DNA from: Caldifarciminota bacterium | GTDB lineage: Bacteria; Hydrothermota; UBA3072 | NCBI GenBank assembly: GCA_016930175.1 | Contig: JAFGHJ010000007.1 | Span: forward strand, 39,955-103,954 | DNA length: 64,000 nucleotides | Direction: 5' to 3' | Shown: positions 16,625-24,793 of the stretch, one piece after another | How the letters are laid out: each line of letters begins with the position of its first letter | Numbering within the stretch: position 1 is the first letter of the stretch | The notes under the pieces: model-generated | What the model was told of the DNA's origin: nothing | Seen by the model: the letters and a program-made list of their open reading frames with translations, nothing else | Databases searched by the model: none | Translations under genes and position numbers: made by a program

Positions 16625-18499
16625 ATGGACGCGAATACAAACAAATTTGATGTAATTGTCGTGGGAGGAGGCCATGCAGGAATCGAGGCAGCCCTCGCTT
16701 CTAAAAGAAGAGGGTTTTCTACTCTCTTAATCACAATAAGTCCGGAGTTTATAGGGCAGATGTCATGTAATCCTTCAATGGGAGGAGGAGCAAAATCTCA
16801 GCTGGTGTTTGAGGTTGACGCATTGGGAGGAGAAATAGCCTACAACACCGATAAAACCGGAATACAATTCAAAATGTTAAATGCAAAAAAGGGCCCTGCG
16901 ATATGGGCACTTCGTGCTCAGTCCGATAGAAAAAAATACAGAGACGAAATAAAAAAAATATTAAAGAATGAAGTAACTATATTAGAAGGGGAAGTCACTG
17001 AATTGATCTTAGAAGGGAAAAAAATAAGAGGAGTAAAGACAGCCAAAGGTAAGGACTTCTTCTCCGAAGCGGTGATTCTTACAACAGGTACTTTCCTGTC
17101 AGGACTAATCCATATAGGTTTGGAATCTTTCCCTTCCGGAAGGCTTGGGGAACCCCCGTCCCTTGATTTATCCGATTATTTAAGAAAAAGCGGTCTGAAA
17201 CTTGGACGACTTAAGACCGGTACTTCAGCCCGGGGCGATATGAGAACAATAGACCTTTCCAAAACAACCGAACAACCCGGAGATGAAAAACCTCTCAATT
17301 TCTCTTACAGAACAAAAAATTTCAACCCTCCAAATGTACCCTGTTACCTCACCTGGACAAATGAACATACCCATAATATAATACGCGAGAATCTAAAATT
17401 CTCTCCGCTTGTTCAGGGTAAAATAACAGGAATAGAACCGAGATACTGTCCGTCTCTTGAAACTAAGGTCCTAAAATTCCCGGAAAAGAACCACCATCAT
17501 GTATTCATAGAACCTGATGGATTAGATACATACGAGGTATATTTGAACGGCGTATCTTCTTCCCTACCGGAAGAAATACAGATAAAATTCTTAAAAACGA
17601 TTCCGGGACTTGAAAATATCGAAATCTTAAAACCGGGTTATGCTGTCGAGTATGATTTTGTCCATCCAACACAACTCAAACACTCGCTTGAAACAAAAGC
17701 AGTAGAGGGACTATTCCTTGCAGGACAGATAAACGGAACCTCAGGCTACGAAGAAGCTGCAGCCCAGGGAATGATTGCGGGAATAAACGCAACTCTCAAA
17801 ATAGAAAAAAGAGAACCTTTGACTCTGAGAAGGGACGAAGCCTATATAGGAGTCCTTATCGACGACCTGGTTATAAAAGGAACGGAAGAACCTTACCGAA
17901 TGTTCACGGGAAGAGCAGAACATCGTATACTTTTAAGACAGGACAATGCAGATTTTAGACTCACCTCCTATGGATATAAATTGGGATTCTTAAGTAAAGA
18001 AAGATACGAAGAGGTTGAAGAAAAAAGGAAAAAGATAGAAGAGGCGGAAAAACTGCTTAAAAAAACATTTATTACGCCTAAAGATATACCGTCGATTAAA
18101 AAACCCGTTAGCGCATTTAGTCTTGCCAAAAGAGCCGATTTCAACATTAATGACGTAGAGAAAGTCACGGGAATAAAAATAGATAAGGATATAAAAGAAA
18201 CATTAGAAATAAACATCCGCTATGACGGATATACCCAGCGAGCCAAAAGAAAAATAAAAGAATTGGAAAAGATGGAAAATGTCCGAATTCCTCCCGGTAC
18301 AAATTTCGACAAAATACAGGGAATATGCACTGAAAGTATTGAGAAACTTAATAATATTAAGCCGGAAACCTTTGGTCAGGCCTCCAGAGTCTCAGGTGTA
18401 AAACCCACCGATATGCAAGCTTTAATGTCTTACATATGCAGAATTAAAAAATCTCGAAAATCAAAACAAACTGCGGATAAGCAAAGTATAAAAGAATGA
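16625..18499 (+). CDS. mnmG: tRNA uridine-5-carboxymethylaminomethyl modification enzyme MnmG
   Basis: With MnmE this FAD protein installs the carboxymethylaminomethyl group on wobble U34 of several tRNAs. The 624-residue length is normal. Landmarks are the FAD-binding [15 protein letters not shown] near residue 12, [25 protein letters not shown] near residue 90, [21 protein letters not shown] around residue 365, and the C-terminal MnmE-binding domain with [13 protein letters not shown]. It heads a three-gene unit and overlaps the prepilin peptidase by 4 bp. Confidence 0.97.
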   Translation: MDANTNKFDVIVVGGGHAGIEAALASKRRGFSTLLITISPEFIGQMSCNPSMGGGAKSQLVFEVDALGGEIAYNTDKTGIQFKMLNAKKGPAIWALRAQSDRKKYRDEIKKILKNEVTILEGEVTELILEGKKIRGVKTAKGKDFFSEAVILTTGTFLSGLIHIGLESFPSGRLGEPPSLDLSDYLRKSGLKLGRLKTGTSARGDMRTIDLSKTTEQPGDEKPLNFSYRTKNFNPPNVPCYLTWTNEHTHNIIRENLKFSPLVQGKITGIEPRYCPSLETKVLKFPEKNHHHVFIEPDGLDTYEVYLNGVSSSLPEEIQIKFLKTIPGLENIEILKPGYAVEYDFVHPTQLKHSLETKAVEGLFLAGQINGTSGYEEAAAQGMIAGINATLKIEKREPLTLRRDEAYIGVLIDDLVIKGTEEPYRMFTGRAEHRILLRQDNADFRLTSYGYKLGFLSKERYEEVEEKRKKIEEAEKLLKKTFITPKDIPSIKKPVSAFSLAKRADFNINDVEKVTGIKIDKDIKETLEINIRYDGYTQRAKRKIKELEKMENVRIPPGTNFDKIQGICTESIEKLNNIKPETFGQASRVSGVKPTDMQALMSYICRIKKSRKSKQTADKQSIKE

Positions 18500-19257
18500 T
18501 GGTAATTGTATTAGGAACAATATTTTTTCTTCTGGGAGCTGTGATGGGAAGCTTCTTTAACGTAATTATATATCGCTTACCCAAAAATATTTCAATAATA
18601 AAGCCTCCTTCTCATTGTCCCGGATGCAAAGAAAAAATACAATGGAAAGATAATATACCTATCTTGAGTTACCTTATTTTAAACGGAAAGTGCAGAAATT
18701 GTGATTTTCAAATCCCAATTAACTATTTCTTTGTGGAAACAATAAACGCTTTCCTTTTCCTGTTTGCTTTCCTTCGTTTCGGAATATCACTCGAGCTACT
18801 TACTTTTCTTATTTTTATTTCTTTACTCATTCCCATTTCATTCATCGATCTGCACACAACACTTATTCCGGACTCCATCTCCATTCCGGGAATCATATTA
18901 GGTTTGGTGCTTTCAGTATTCCGGGGATTGGCCTTAATATCTGTTATCGGAGCAGCAAGTGGAGCCGTTATAATATCACTGATAATTGTGATAGGTAAAA
19001 GAATATACGAACAGGATGTCATGGGATACGGAGATATTAAACTCGCCGCTTTAATAGGAGCTTTCGTGGGATGGGCTGGAGTACTACTAACCATAATGAT
19101 AGGTTCCTTTCTGGGCGCGTTCTATGGTTTGATTCAAATAAAACGTAAAAAACTTACAATGAAATCGCAAATACCATTTGGGCCTTATCTGGCAATTGGT
19201 GGAATCATCTCATTCCTTTACGGAAAATGGATAATACTCCGTTTATTCCTGCCTTAA
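18496..19257 (+). CDS. pilD: Prepilin peptidase / N-methyltransferase (A24)
   Basis: The 253-residue inner-membrane aspartic protease cleaves and methylates type IV prepilin-like signal peptides. The N-terminal [12 protein letters not shown] is followed by a zinc-binding pair of CxxC motifs ([10 protein letters not shown] and CRNC). The catalytic aspartates are in [12 protein letters not shown] and GYGDIK. No pilin or type II secretion gene is in the window, although an ExeA-like ATPase lies in a separate operon. It overlaps mnmG by 4 bp. Confidence 0.95.
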   Translation: MMVIVLGTIFFLLGAVMGSFFNVIIYRLPKNISIIKPPSHCPGCKEKIQWKDNIPILSYLILNGKCRNCDFQIPINYFFVETINAFLFLFAFLRFGISLELLTFLIFISLLIPISFIDLHTTLIPDSISIPGIILGLVLSVFRGLALISVIGAASGAVIISLIIVIGKRIYEQDVMGYGDIKLAALIGAFVGWAGVLLTIMIGSFLGAFYGLIQIKRKKLTMKSQIPFGPYLAIGGIISFLYGKWIILRLFLP

Positions 19258-19748
19258 CAAAGATATTTTTTGGTATCATATATAAGAATTCAAAAGGACT
19301 CGAATTCGCACTCGACGAAATTTCCCAAACAGGAAAAATCGATGTTCAAAGTATAGAAATTCCGTTCGATTTTACCAATTACTACAAAGATGAAATGGGC
19401 GAGTCCTTAAAAAGAAAATGGGTAGCGATCGATAAGATAATACCGGAAAACGAGCTGGCAGATTTAAAACACAAAACAGTAAACTGGGAAAAAGAACTCA
19501 CTTTCGAAGGCAAAAGAACTTTAAATTGTGACCCGGGAGGAATATGCGATAATAGAGTCGTCCTTGTAACCACAAAAAACTTTTCTCACAGAATTTACCT
19601 TGGTAAAGGAATATTCGCAGAAGTTACCTTGATTTATATTGGAAACAAGTTCCAACCGCAGAGATGGACCTATCCCGATTACAAGAGTGATATTTTCCAG
19701 GATTTCGCAAAAAAGTGTAAGAAAAAGTTTTTGGAAGCGAAAACATAG
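19227..19748 (+). CDS. DUF4416 family protein
   Basis: The 173-residue protein matches the DUF4416 family from memory: a FFGIIYK start, PFDFTNYYKDEMGESLKRKWVAIDKII, LNCDPGGI and SHRIYLGKGIFAEVTLIY, then a C-terminal WTYPDYKS. The family occurs in many anaerobes and its function is unknown. The start at ATG 19227 overlaps the prepilin peptidase by 31 bp, implying translational coupling; no alternative in-frame ATG keeps the conserved N-terminus. Confidence 0.85.
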   Translation: MDNTPFIPALTKIFFGIIYKNSKGLEFALDEISQTGKIDVQSIEIPFDFTNYYKDEMGESLKRKWVAIDKIIPENELADLKHKTVNWEKELTFEGKRTLNCDPGGICDNRVVLVTTKNFSHRIYLGKGIFAEVTLIYIGNKFQPQRWTYPDYKSDIFQDFAKKCKKKFLEAKT

Positions 19749-19840
19749 CCACGAAGACACAAAGACACTAAGAAAAAACTATATTTTTATTGTTTAAAAC
19801 CCAACCCACAGCCCCAAATTAATCTCACACAAAGCGCACA
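19746..19840 (+). repeat. About 95-bp dispersed element, copy 1
   Basis: Starting at the stop codon of the DUF4416 gene, this sequence has an 8-bp array (CACNAAGA), an AT-rich stretch and an AAACCCAACCC block. By eye it matches the inverted copy at 41505-41601 at nearly 90% identity. Confidence 0.7.
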
Positions 19841-19930
19841 CCCCCACCCTCATTTTTTATTTTGTTCTCTATGTGTTTGTTTCTCTATGTAGTAGATATT
19901 TTTCGAAGACTACTAAAAGGGGTGGTGGGG

Positions 19931-19957
19931 TTTAGTGTTTTTAGTGTGTTTCGTGGT
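19931..19957. repeat. 9-bp degenerate tandem array, core TTTAGTG
   Basis: Three 9-mers match TTTNGTGNN, the reverse complement of the ACACNAAA array at 3419-3445. Confidence 0.55.
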
Positions 19958-19971
19958 TAAAATGCCGTCCC

Positions 19972-19999
19972 TTGACAAATTTTATCAAAAAAGTAAATT
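19972..19999 (+). promoter_or_regulatory. Promoter of the LpoA-like gene, predicted leaderless
   Basis: TTGACA is followed after 16 bp by TAAATT, which ends 6 nt before ATG 20006. Transcription should start at or next to the ATG, and there is no ribosome binding site. Confidence 0.6.
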
Positions 20000-20005
20000 C
20001 AGCCC

Positions 20006-21499
20006 ATGAAGAAACTAATATTCGTATCAATATTATTTATATTACTATACATATCCAACTGCACTCCTGCGATACAAGTCGTTTCAGAAGAAGATGCAAG
20101 TAAAATCTATGAAAGTGCTATGAAAGCTTATACCGAACAGAACTACAAAAAAGCTAACGATTTATTTTTAGTCGTAGCGAAGAACAGTGAATCCACTAAA
20201 CTAAAGGCCAACTCGTTTTTTTATCTTGGTGAAATCAACAAGGCTACAGCAAACTACGGGAAAGCACTAATTAGTTATGCTGCTGCCAGTCATTATGGAT
20301 TAAACACATCTGAGAACACAAAAGAATTGGCAGCTCTTTCCGATGTTAGTTCTCTGGAGAAAGCTATAACTTACGCTACAGAGGATATTAAACCCTTTTT
20401 ATTATATACACTCGCAAGAAAATTTCAAAGTGACGCAAATGAGAAAGAAAGTTTAAAATATTTCTCGGAAATAGAAAAAAAGTATCCAAACAGTGAATAT
20501 GCAAGGAAAGCAAAATACATATCCCGGAATAAGGGCAAAACCAGGGTTGGTGTGCTATTGCCCTTTACGGGAATTTACAGTGAGACAGCAGAATCAGTTA
20601 AAAGAGGCATAGAAATAGGTTCAAGGGATAAATTTATTCCCCTGTACGTCGATACAAGAGGAGATCCGGTTATAAGTTATAAAGAAGCAGTCAACTTTAT
20701 AAAAAGAGAAAAGATTTCCGGAATTATCGGACCTCTTTTCTCTCGAAATAGCTTTGCTGTTGCATGTGTTTGTGATTATGCGGGAATCCCTTTTATTTCT
20801 CCGACAGCCACAAAGGACTTTATAGCTTCCGCAGGGGAACATTGCTATATAATTAACAGAACAATAGAACAACAAGCAAAAGCGATTGCTAAGTACGCGA
20901 TTATCGAGCTCGGACTCAGAACCTTTTCTATCCTTTATCCATATTCGGATTACGGAGAGACATTTGAAAATTTTTTCTCTGAAAAAGTAATAGAACTGGG
21001 AGGAACAATAATAAATTCAATTTCTTACAAAGAGGGAAAAAGAGACTTTCAGGATGAAATAAATCGAATAAAAACCAGTAACCCTGACGCTATATATATT
21101 CCTGCTAGCACGCAAGACGTACCCGCTATTGCAAGTCAAATAAAATATCTAGGTATAAAATCGCAAATTCTTGGAGCAGACGAGTGGAAATCCGAAGAAA
21201 TATTCAGGCAGCAAGTTGAAACTTCCGCCTTGGAGGGAATAATAATCACCGAAAGTCCTTTCAACCCAACAGAAGTATTTTCTGAAGAATTTAATTTTAT
21301 TTTCAGAAAAGATCCGGACAGATATGCATGCCTCGGATACGATGCTGCTCTCCTTATGGGAAGTTTAATAGAAAATCCGGAAAACAAAGTAAGACTAAAA
21401 AACATGCAATTAACAGCGGGTTCTCTCGGCACAGGAGATTCATACGATAATGTTCACATCTATATTATAAGCAGAGGTAATTTTAAACTTATAAAATAG
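20006..21499 (+). CDS. LpoA-like lipoprotein: TPR plus periplasmic-binding-protein fold
   Basis: The 497-residue lipoprotein (Cys19 in LYISNC) has an N-terminal TPR region (about residues 30-170, for example MKAYTEQNYKKANDLFLVVA) and a type I periplasmic-binding fold from RVGVLLPFTGIYSE (about residue 180) to the end. This layout matches LpoA, which activates penicillin-binding proteins from the outer membrane, and also some branched-chain amino acid receptors. No ABC transporter genes are adjacent, which favours a cell-wall or envelope role; this is an inference. It is followed by a small membrane protein gene after 16 bp. Confidence 0.8.
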   Translation: MKKLIFVSILFILLYISNCTPAIQVVSEEDASKIYESAMKAYTEQNYKKANDLFLVVAKNSESTKLKANSFFYLGEINKATANYGKALISYAAASHYGLNTSENTKELAALSDVSSLEKAITYATEDIKPFLLYTLARKFQSDANEKESLKYFSEIEKKYPNSEYARKAKYISRNKGKTRVGVLLPFTGIYSETAESVKRGIEIGSRDKFIPLYVDTRGDPVISYKEAVNFIKREKISGIIGPLFSRNSFAVACVCDYAGIPFISPTATKDFIASAGEHCYIINRTIEQQAKAIAKYAIIELGLRTFSILYPYSDYGETFENFFSEKVIELGGTIINSISYKEGKRDFQDEINRIKTSNPDAIYIPASTQDVPAIASQIKYLGIKSQILGADEWKSEEIFRQQVETSALEGIIITESPFNPTEVFSEEFNFIFRKDPDRYACLGYDAALLMGSLIENPENKVRLKNMQLTAGSLGTGDSYDNVHIYIISRGNFKLIK

Positions 21500-21515
21500 A
21501 AAACATGGAGGTACT

Positions 21516-21722
21516 TTGAAAGAAAAAAATAATAAAAAACTTTACTGGGATAAAACAAATTCGATTATTTTTGCAGCCGGAATATTATCAATAATAATGG
21601 GCTACATATTCCTTGCAAGAGAATCGCGTACTTTAGCTCCAATACTTTTAGTCCTGGGATATGCTGTCTTAATACCCATTTCCCTTATTTACAAAGGCTG
21701 GGGTAAAAAAGAAGAAAAATAA
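21516..21722 (+). CDS. Small two-helix membrane protein
   Basis: The 68-residue protein starts at TTG with GGAGG upstream. It has two hydrophobic segments (about residues 14-30 and 38-58) separated by ARESRTLAP, with charged ends. It resembles short DUF3098-type membrane proteins, but I am not sure of the family. Coupling to the LpoA-like gene suggests an envelope role. Confidence 0.6.
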   Translation: MKEKNNKKLYWDKTNSIIFAAGILSIIMGYIFLARESRTLAPILLVLGYAVLIPISLIYKGWGKKEEK

Positions 21723-21724
21723 TA

Positions 21725-21780
21725 ATTAGTAGTTAGTTGTCAAAATTTAGGTCTTAGGTATTGGATTTTAGGTTTTAGTT
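21725..21780. repeat. 7-bp degenerate tandem array, core TTAGGT
   Basis: Eight consecutive 7-mers of the form NTTAGGT or close variants fill the space between convergent genes in strict register. It is one of the two longest such arrays here. Confidence 0.75.
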
Positions 21781-21796
21781 AAAACAAAAAAATTTT

Positions 21797-21842
21797 CTCT
21801 GTGTACTCTGTGAGTTTGTTTTTTCTCTGTGTTCTCTGTGGT
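21797..21842. repeat. 9-bp degenerate repeats, core CTCTGTG
   Basis: Two pairs of 9-mers CTCTGTGNN (21797-21814 and 21825-21842). They are the reverse complement of the CACAGAG type elsewhere. Confidence 0.6.
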
Positions 21843-21854
21843 AAATGTTTTTTA

Positions 21855-23333
21855 TTAATTTTCTGAAAACACAATCGCCTGGAATTTCCAGAGTTCCGAA
21901 GATTTCCACGCATCAGCGGACAACCCTGCTTTATAACATAAATGCTCAAGAAAAGTTGCCTTATCCCATCCCTGTTCAACAGGAACCTGCGGAAGAAGTA
22001 AACCGCTCATATATCCCCTTTTTATAAGTAAACCATCTCTTCCTACTTTTATCTCGTCCACATTATTAACCCTCTGCATCGGAGTAAGAACCGATATCTC
22101 AATCTCTATATCATTTATTTCGGAAGATGCAACAGGAGGGAACCTGTAATCCTGAGTAGCAGCCGCTATAGCCATATCTCTTATAACAAGGAATAAAGGT
22201 TTCTCTGCTACAATATGACCAATACATCCTCGGAGAGTTCCATTTTTCTTTTTCAACGTTACAAAAGCTCCGCACTTTTCTCGTAGAACTTCACTTTCAA
22301 CTTCAAAATCCGGAATTTTTTTGTTCTTTACGTATTCACTCACGGTTTTTCTGGCTATAGTCAATAATTCTTCTTTATCTTCCTTTGTTAAATTAAAATC
22401 AAACGCCGATTCGGATCTCTTGCTTTCAGTTTTTTTTAGTTCGTTTCTTAAAAATATCCATGCGCCATATCCAACTACATAACCGCTTTTATCTCCTGTA
22501 ACATCGCCCGAAGAGGTACTCTCCAAAAGTTTCACCCCACCAATACCAAGATTTTCCATTACCTGCATCAAAACGGCAATGGCAGAGCAACCACATGCAG
22601 CGCACACTCCGGATTGCCGTAAATCTCTGTCGTATTCCAGCAGTCCTTCATAATCGAATCCTGATATATATTTATTTACTTTATCAGTAACCTCTTTAGT
22701 TTTACTGTAGCTATACCCATGGTACAGATCCGATGAAGCCACAATAACCCAGTTTTCCTTATCTTTCAATTCTTCCGATAAGGCATCGGCAATCAATTTA
22801 AGCAATGAAGGTTGATCGCTATTGAAAACAATAGGAACTATCTTAAAATCCTTTAAAACCTTCTGTAGAAAAGGCAACTGCACCTCGAGAGAATGCTCCT
22901 GGGAATGTGCTTCCGGCTCATTTACTATAAGTTCACTGTGCGATTTTAATTTTGAAACAAAAGCTCCATCTATTTTCACTCTTCCAAGAGGAGTCTCCCA
23001 TTCTCCTTTATCATAAACCGAGAAACCTTTAACATAGTAACGATGGGAAGGGCCTAAAAGGATAACAAGTTGTTTGTCTTTTAGAGTCTTATACGCGAAG
23101 GCAGCAGTCTGAGCGCTATAACTATAACCGGCATGAGGGGAAACCACCCCAAAAATTTCTCCCTCCAATTCCACATCAACACGACTCAAATACTGATCGA
23201 TTGTTGACGAAAGATCTGAAGAATCTGCAGGATAAAAAGACCCGGCAACGACTGGTTTTCTGACCATTTCTGACCTCCCTTTACAGTTAAAGGCAAAAAG
23301 CAACAAAAATATATATAAAATTAATCTATACAT
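21855..23333 (-). CDS. Memo-AMMECR1 fusion (AmmeMemoRadiSam proteins B and A), possibly a lipoprotein
   Basis: The 492-residue protein joins a Memo-like domain (RKPVVAGSFYPAD at about residue 24, then VVSPHAGYSYSAQ, LLGPSHRYYVKG and a VVASSDLYHGYS motif) to a C-terminal AMMECR1 domain (about residues 310-490, with GTLRGCIGHIVAEKPL and DYRFPPV). The two are separate members of a three-part anaerobe system whose third part, a radical SAM enzyme, is absent here. The long form begins with a hydrophobic segment and FAFNC, a lipoprotein-like signal. An internal ATG at 23267 has a strong GGGAGG site and would give a cytosolic form. It follows tRNA-Ser(GCT) by 16 bp. Confidence 0.85.
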   Translation of the reverse strand: MYRLILYIFLLLFAFNCKGRSEMVRKPVVAGSFYPADSSDLSSTIDQYLSRVDVELEGEIFGVVSPHAGYSYSAQTAAFAYKTLKDKQLVILLGPSHRYYVKGFSVYDKGEWETPLGRVKIDGAFVSKLKSHSELIVNEPEAHSQEHSLEVQLPFLQKVLKDFKIVPIVFNSDQPSLLKLIADALSEELKDKENWVIVASSDLYHGYSYSKTKEVTDKVNKYISGFDYEGLLEYDRDLRQSGVCAACGCSAIAVLMQVMENLGIGGVKLLESTSSGDVTGDKSGYVVGYGAWIFLRNELKKTESKRSESAFDFNLTKEDKEELLTIARKTVSEYVKNKKIPDFEVESEVLREKCGAFVTLKKKNGTLRGCIGHIVAEKPLFLVIRDMAIAAATQDYRFPPVASSEINDIEIEISVLTPMQRVNNVDEIKVGRDGLLIKRGYMSGLLLPQVPVEQGWDKATFLEHLCYKAGLSADAWKSSELWKFQAIVFSEN

Positions 23334-23349
23334 TATACTTCCAATTTAA

Positions 23350-23439
23350 CGGAGAGGCAGGGATTCGAACCCTGGAAGGAGCTTGTGACCCCTTAACCGA
23401 TTAGCAATCGGTTGCCTTCGACCACTCGGCCACCTCTCC
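23350..23439 (-). tRNA. tRNA-Ser (GCT)
   Basis: The 90-nt cloverleaf has acceptor GGAGAGG/CCTCTCC, a long variable arm, discriminator G and anticodon GCT. Confidence 0.96.
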
Positions 23440-23441
23440 AA

Positions 23442-23523
23442 CGGAGGGTGAGGGACTCGAACCCCCAAGGGTGTAAACCCGCCGGATTTCAAATCCGGTG
23501 CCTTACCATTAGACTAACCCTCC
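23442..23523 (-). tRNA. tRNA-Ser (TGA)
   Basis: The 82-nt cloverleaf has acceptor GGAGGGT/ACCCTCC, a variable arm stem GGGT/ACCC, discriminator G and anticodon TGA. It lies 2 nt upstream of tRNA-Ser(GCT); the two form one transcript. Confidence 0.93.
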
Positions 23524-23533
23524 CTTTTAAGCA

Positions 23534-23561
23534 ATATTACCAACCCCGGAAAAAAAGTCAA
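23534..23561 (-). promoter_or_regulatory. Promoter of the tRNA-Ser pair
   Basis: On the minus strand TTGACT is followed after 16 bp by TAATAT, 10 nt before the tRNA 5' end. The Memo-AMMECR1 gene may be read from it too. Confidence 0.7.
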
Positions 23562-23804
23562 GAGGAGCCTCTCCCCCACACAAAAATTATCATCACACAG
23601 AGCCGCAAAGGACACAAAGCCCCCATCACATCCCATTTTAGTTATTATTTATAAAAACCTAACCCACAAACGATTTTTTCTTAGTATTCTTTGTTGTTTC
23701 TATCTTGGGGAAAGCTTGGGGCTTTTAATCAAAAATATATATTTTGTTGTTTTTCTTAGTGTTCTTTGTGTCTTTGTGTGAGATTCCTTTTGGGAAAAGT
23801 GGGG

Positions 23805-24767
23805 TTATCGGCTGTGGAATTCTACCACATCCCCTTCCATTAAAACTTCCTCCGGACCCACCTGTTTAGGGTTCCTGTCGCCTCTCCATAATTTAGTATA
23901 CTTCATTTTGTCCGCAAAATCTTTGTGTATATGGTACGCAGCATCCAGCACGGTCGCACCTTCTCTCAGAACCACAGGCTCTGTAAAGTCAGCTTCTTTT
24001 CCCGGTGGTTTAGTGTAAATTCTTATAAAATTGAGGGATTTATAAATATTTCCTTTCAGGATTTCTAAGTCCGAATCCAAATCGAAACCAAAAAAATTAA
24101 GTCTTTCACTATATTTTTTATCAAAAAGCTTAAGGTCTCTATCACCACTCCTAGAAATTATTATAAAACCATTCTTTTTCATTAATTCATCTCCGCTATA
24201 GTAGTCTTTCGACTCAAGAAAAATCAAACCCTCTTCCAATCTACTCAAAAGCGAATCAAGTTCTTTTGCCGAATCAGCTTTACTACCATCAATCAAACCT
24301 ATAATAACATCACTGCTTCGACCTAGGGCAAGAAGCCAGGGAGGATGAAAATTCTCATAAAGAGGCGGAGTATCCACCAACTGTATTTGTACATTTTCAA
24401 ACTCTATCATTCCCACATCCGGTTTTTGAGTGGTAAAAGGATAGCTGGCAACCTCGGGTTCTGCATTCGTAAGTTTACTAAGAAGTGTTGATTTTCCAGA
24501 ATTCGGAGGTCCCATCAGAACAACCTGCGCTATACCCATTTTGGGAACATAATTCATATCTAAACGCCGGGCTTGCGGTTTCTTCTTTGCCTCTTTTTTT
24601 AATTTGGCAATTTTACTGTTTAATTCCGCCCTAAGCCCGTCGGTTCCTTTGTGTTTGGGCATTACCGCAAGCATTTCTTTCAGAATGGGGATTTTCTCTT
24701 CCGGAGTAGCGGCAAATTTAAGCCGCCCTTCTATTTTATGGTAGATCTGAGGTAAATTTGCCGGCAT
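23805..24767 (-). CDS. DRG/Obg-type GTPase with C-terminal TGS domain
   Basis: The 320-residue protein has an N-terminal helical region, a G domain with Walker A GPPNSGKST (about residues 85-93), FTTQKP and a DTPP G3 motif, and a C-terminal TGS domain (about residues 255-320). It belongs to the DRG/YchF-like group, which acts on ribosomes. The base-specificity NKxD motif is replaced by a SRSGD-like sequence, so guanine specificity is uncertain. It lies 26 bp downstream of the glycosidase gene and is probably cotranscribed. Confidence 0.82.
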   Translation of the reverse strand: MPANLPQIYHKIEGRLKFAATPEEKIPILKEMLAVMPKHKGTDGLRAELNSKIAKLKKEAKKKPQARRLDMNYVPKMGIAQVVLMGPPNSGKSTLLSKLTNAEPEVASYPFTTQKPDVGMIEFENVQIQLVDTPPLYENFHPPWLLALGRSSDVIIGLIDGSKADSAKELDSLLSRLEEGLIFLESKDYYSGDELMKKNGFIIISRSGDRDLKLFDKKYSERLNFFGFDLDSDLEILKGNIYKSLNFIRIYTKPPGKEADFTEPVVLREGATVLDAAYHIHKDFADKMKYTKLWRGDRNPKQVGPEEVLMEGDVVEFHSR

Positions 24768-24793
24768 AATTTACAAATCAATCAATCAATTTA

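Noticed and set aside
18496..19257. A type IV pilus or type II secretion cluster around the prepilin peptidase
   Set aside because: No pilins, secretins or assembly ATPases are adjacent; its neighbours are mnmG and DUF4416.
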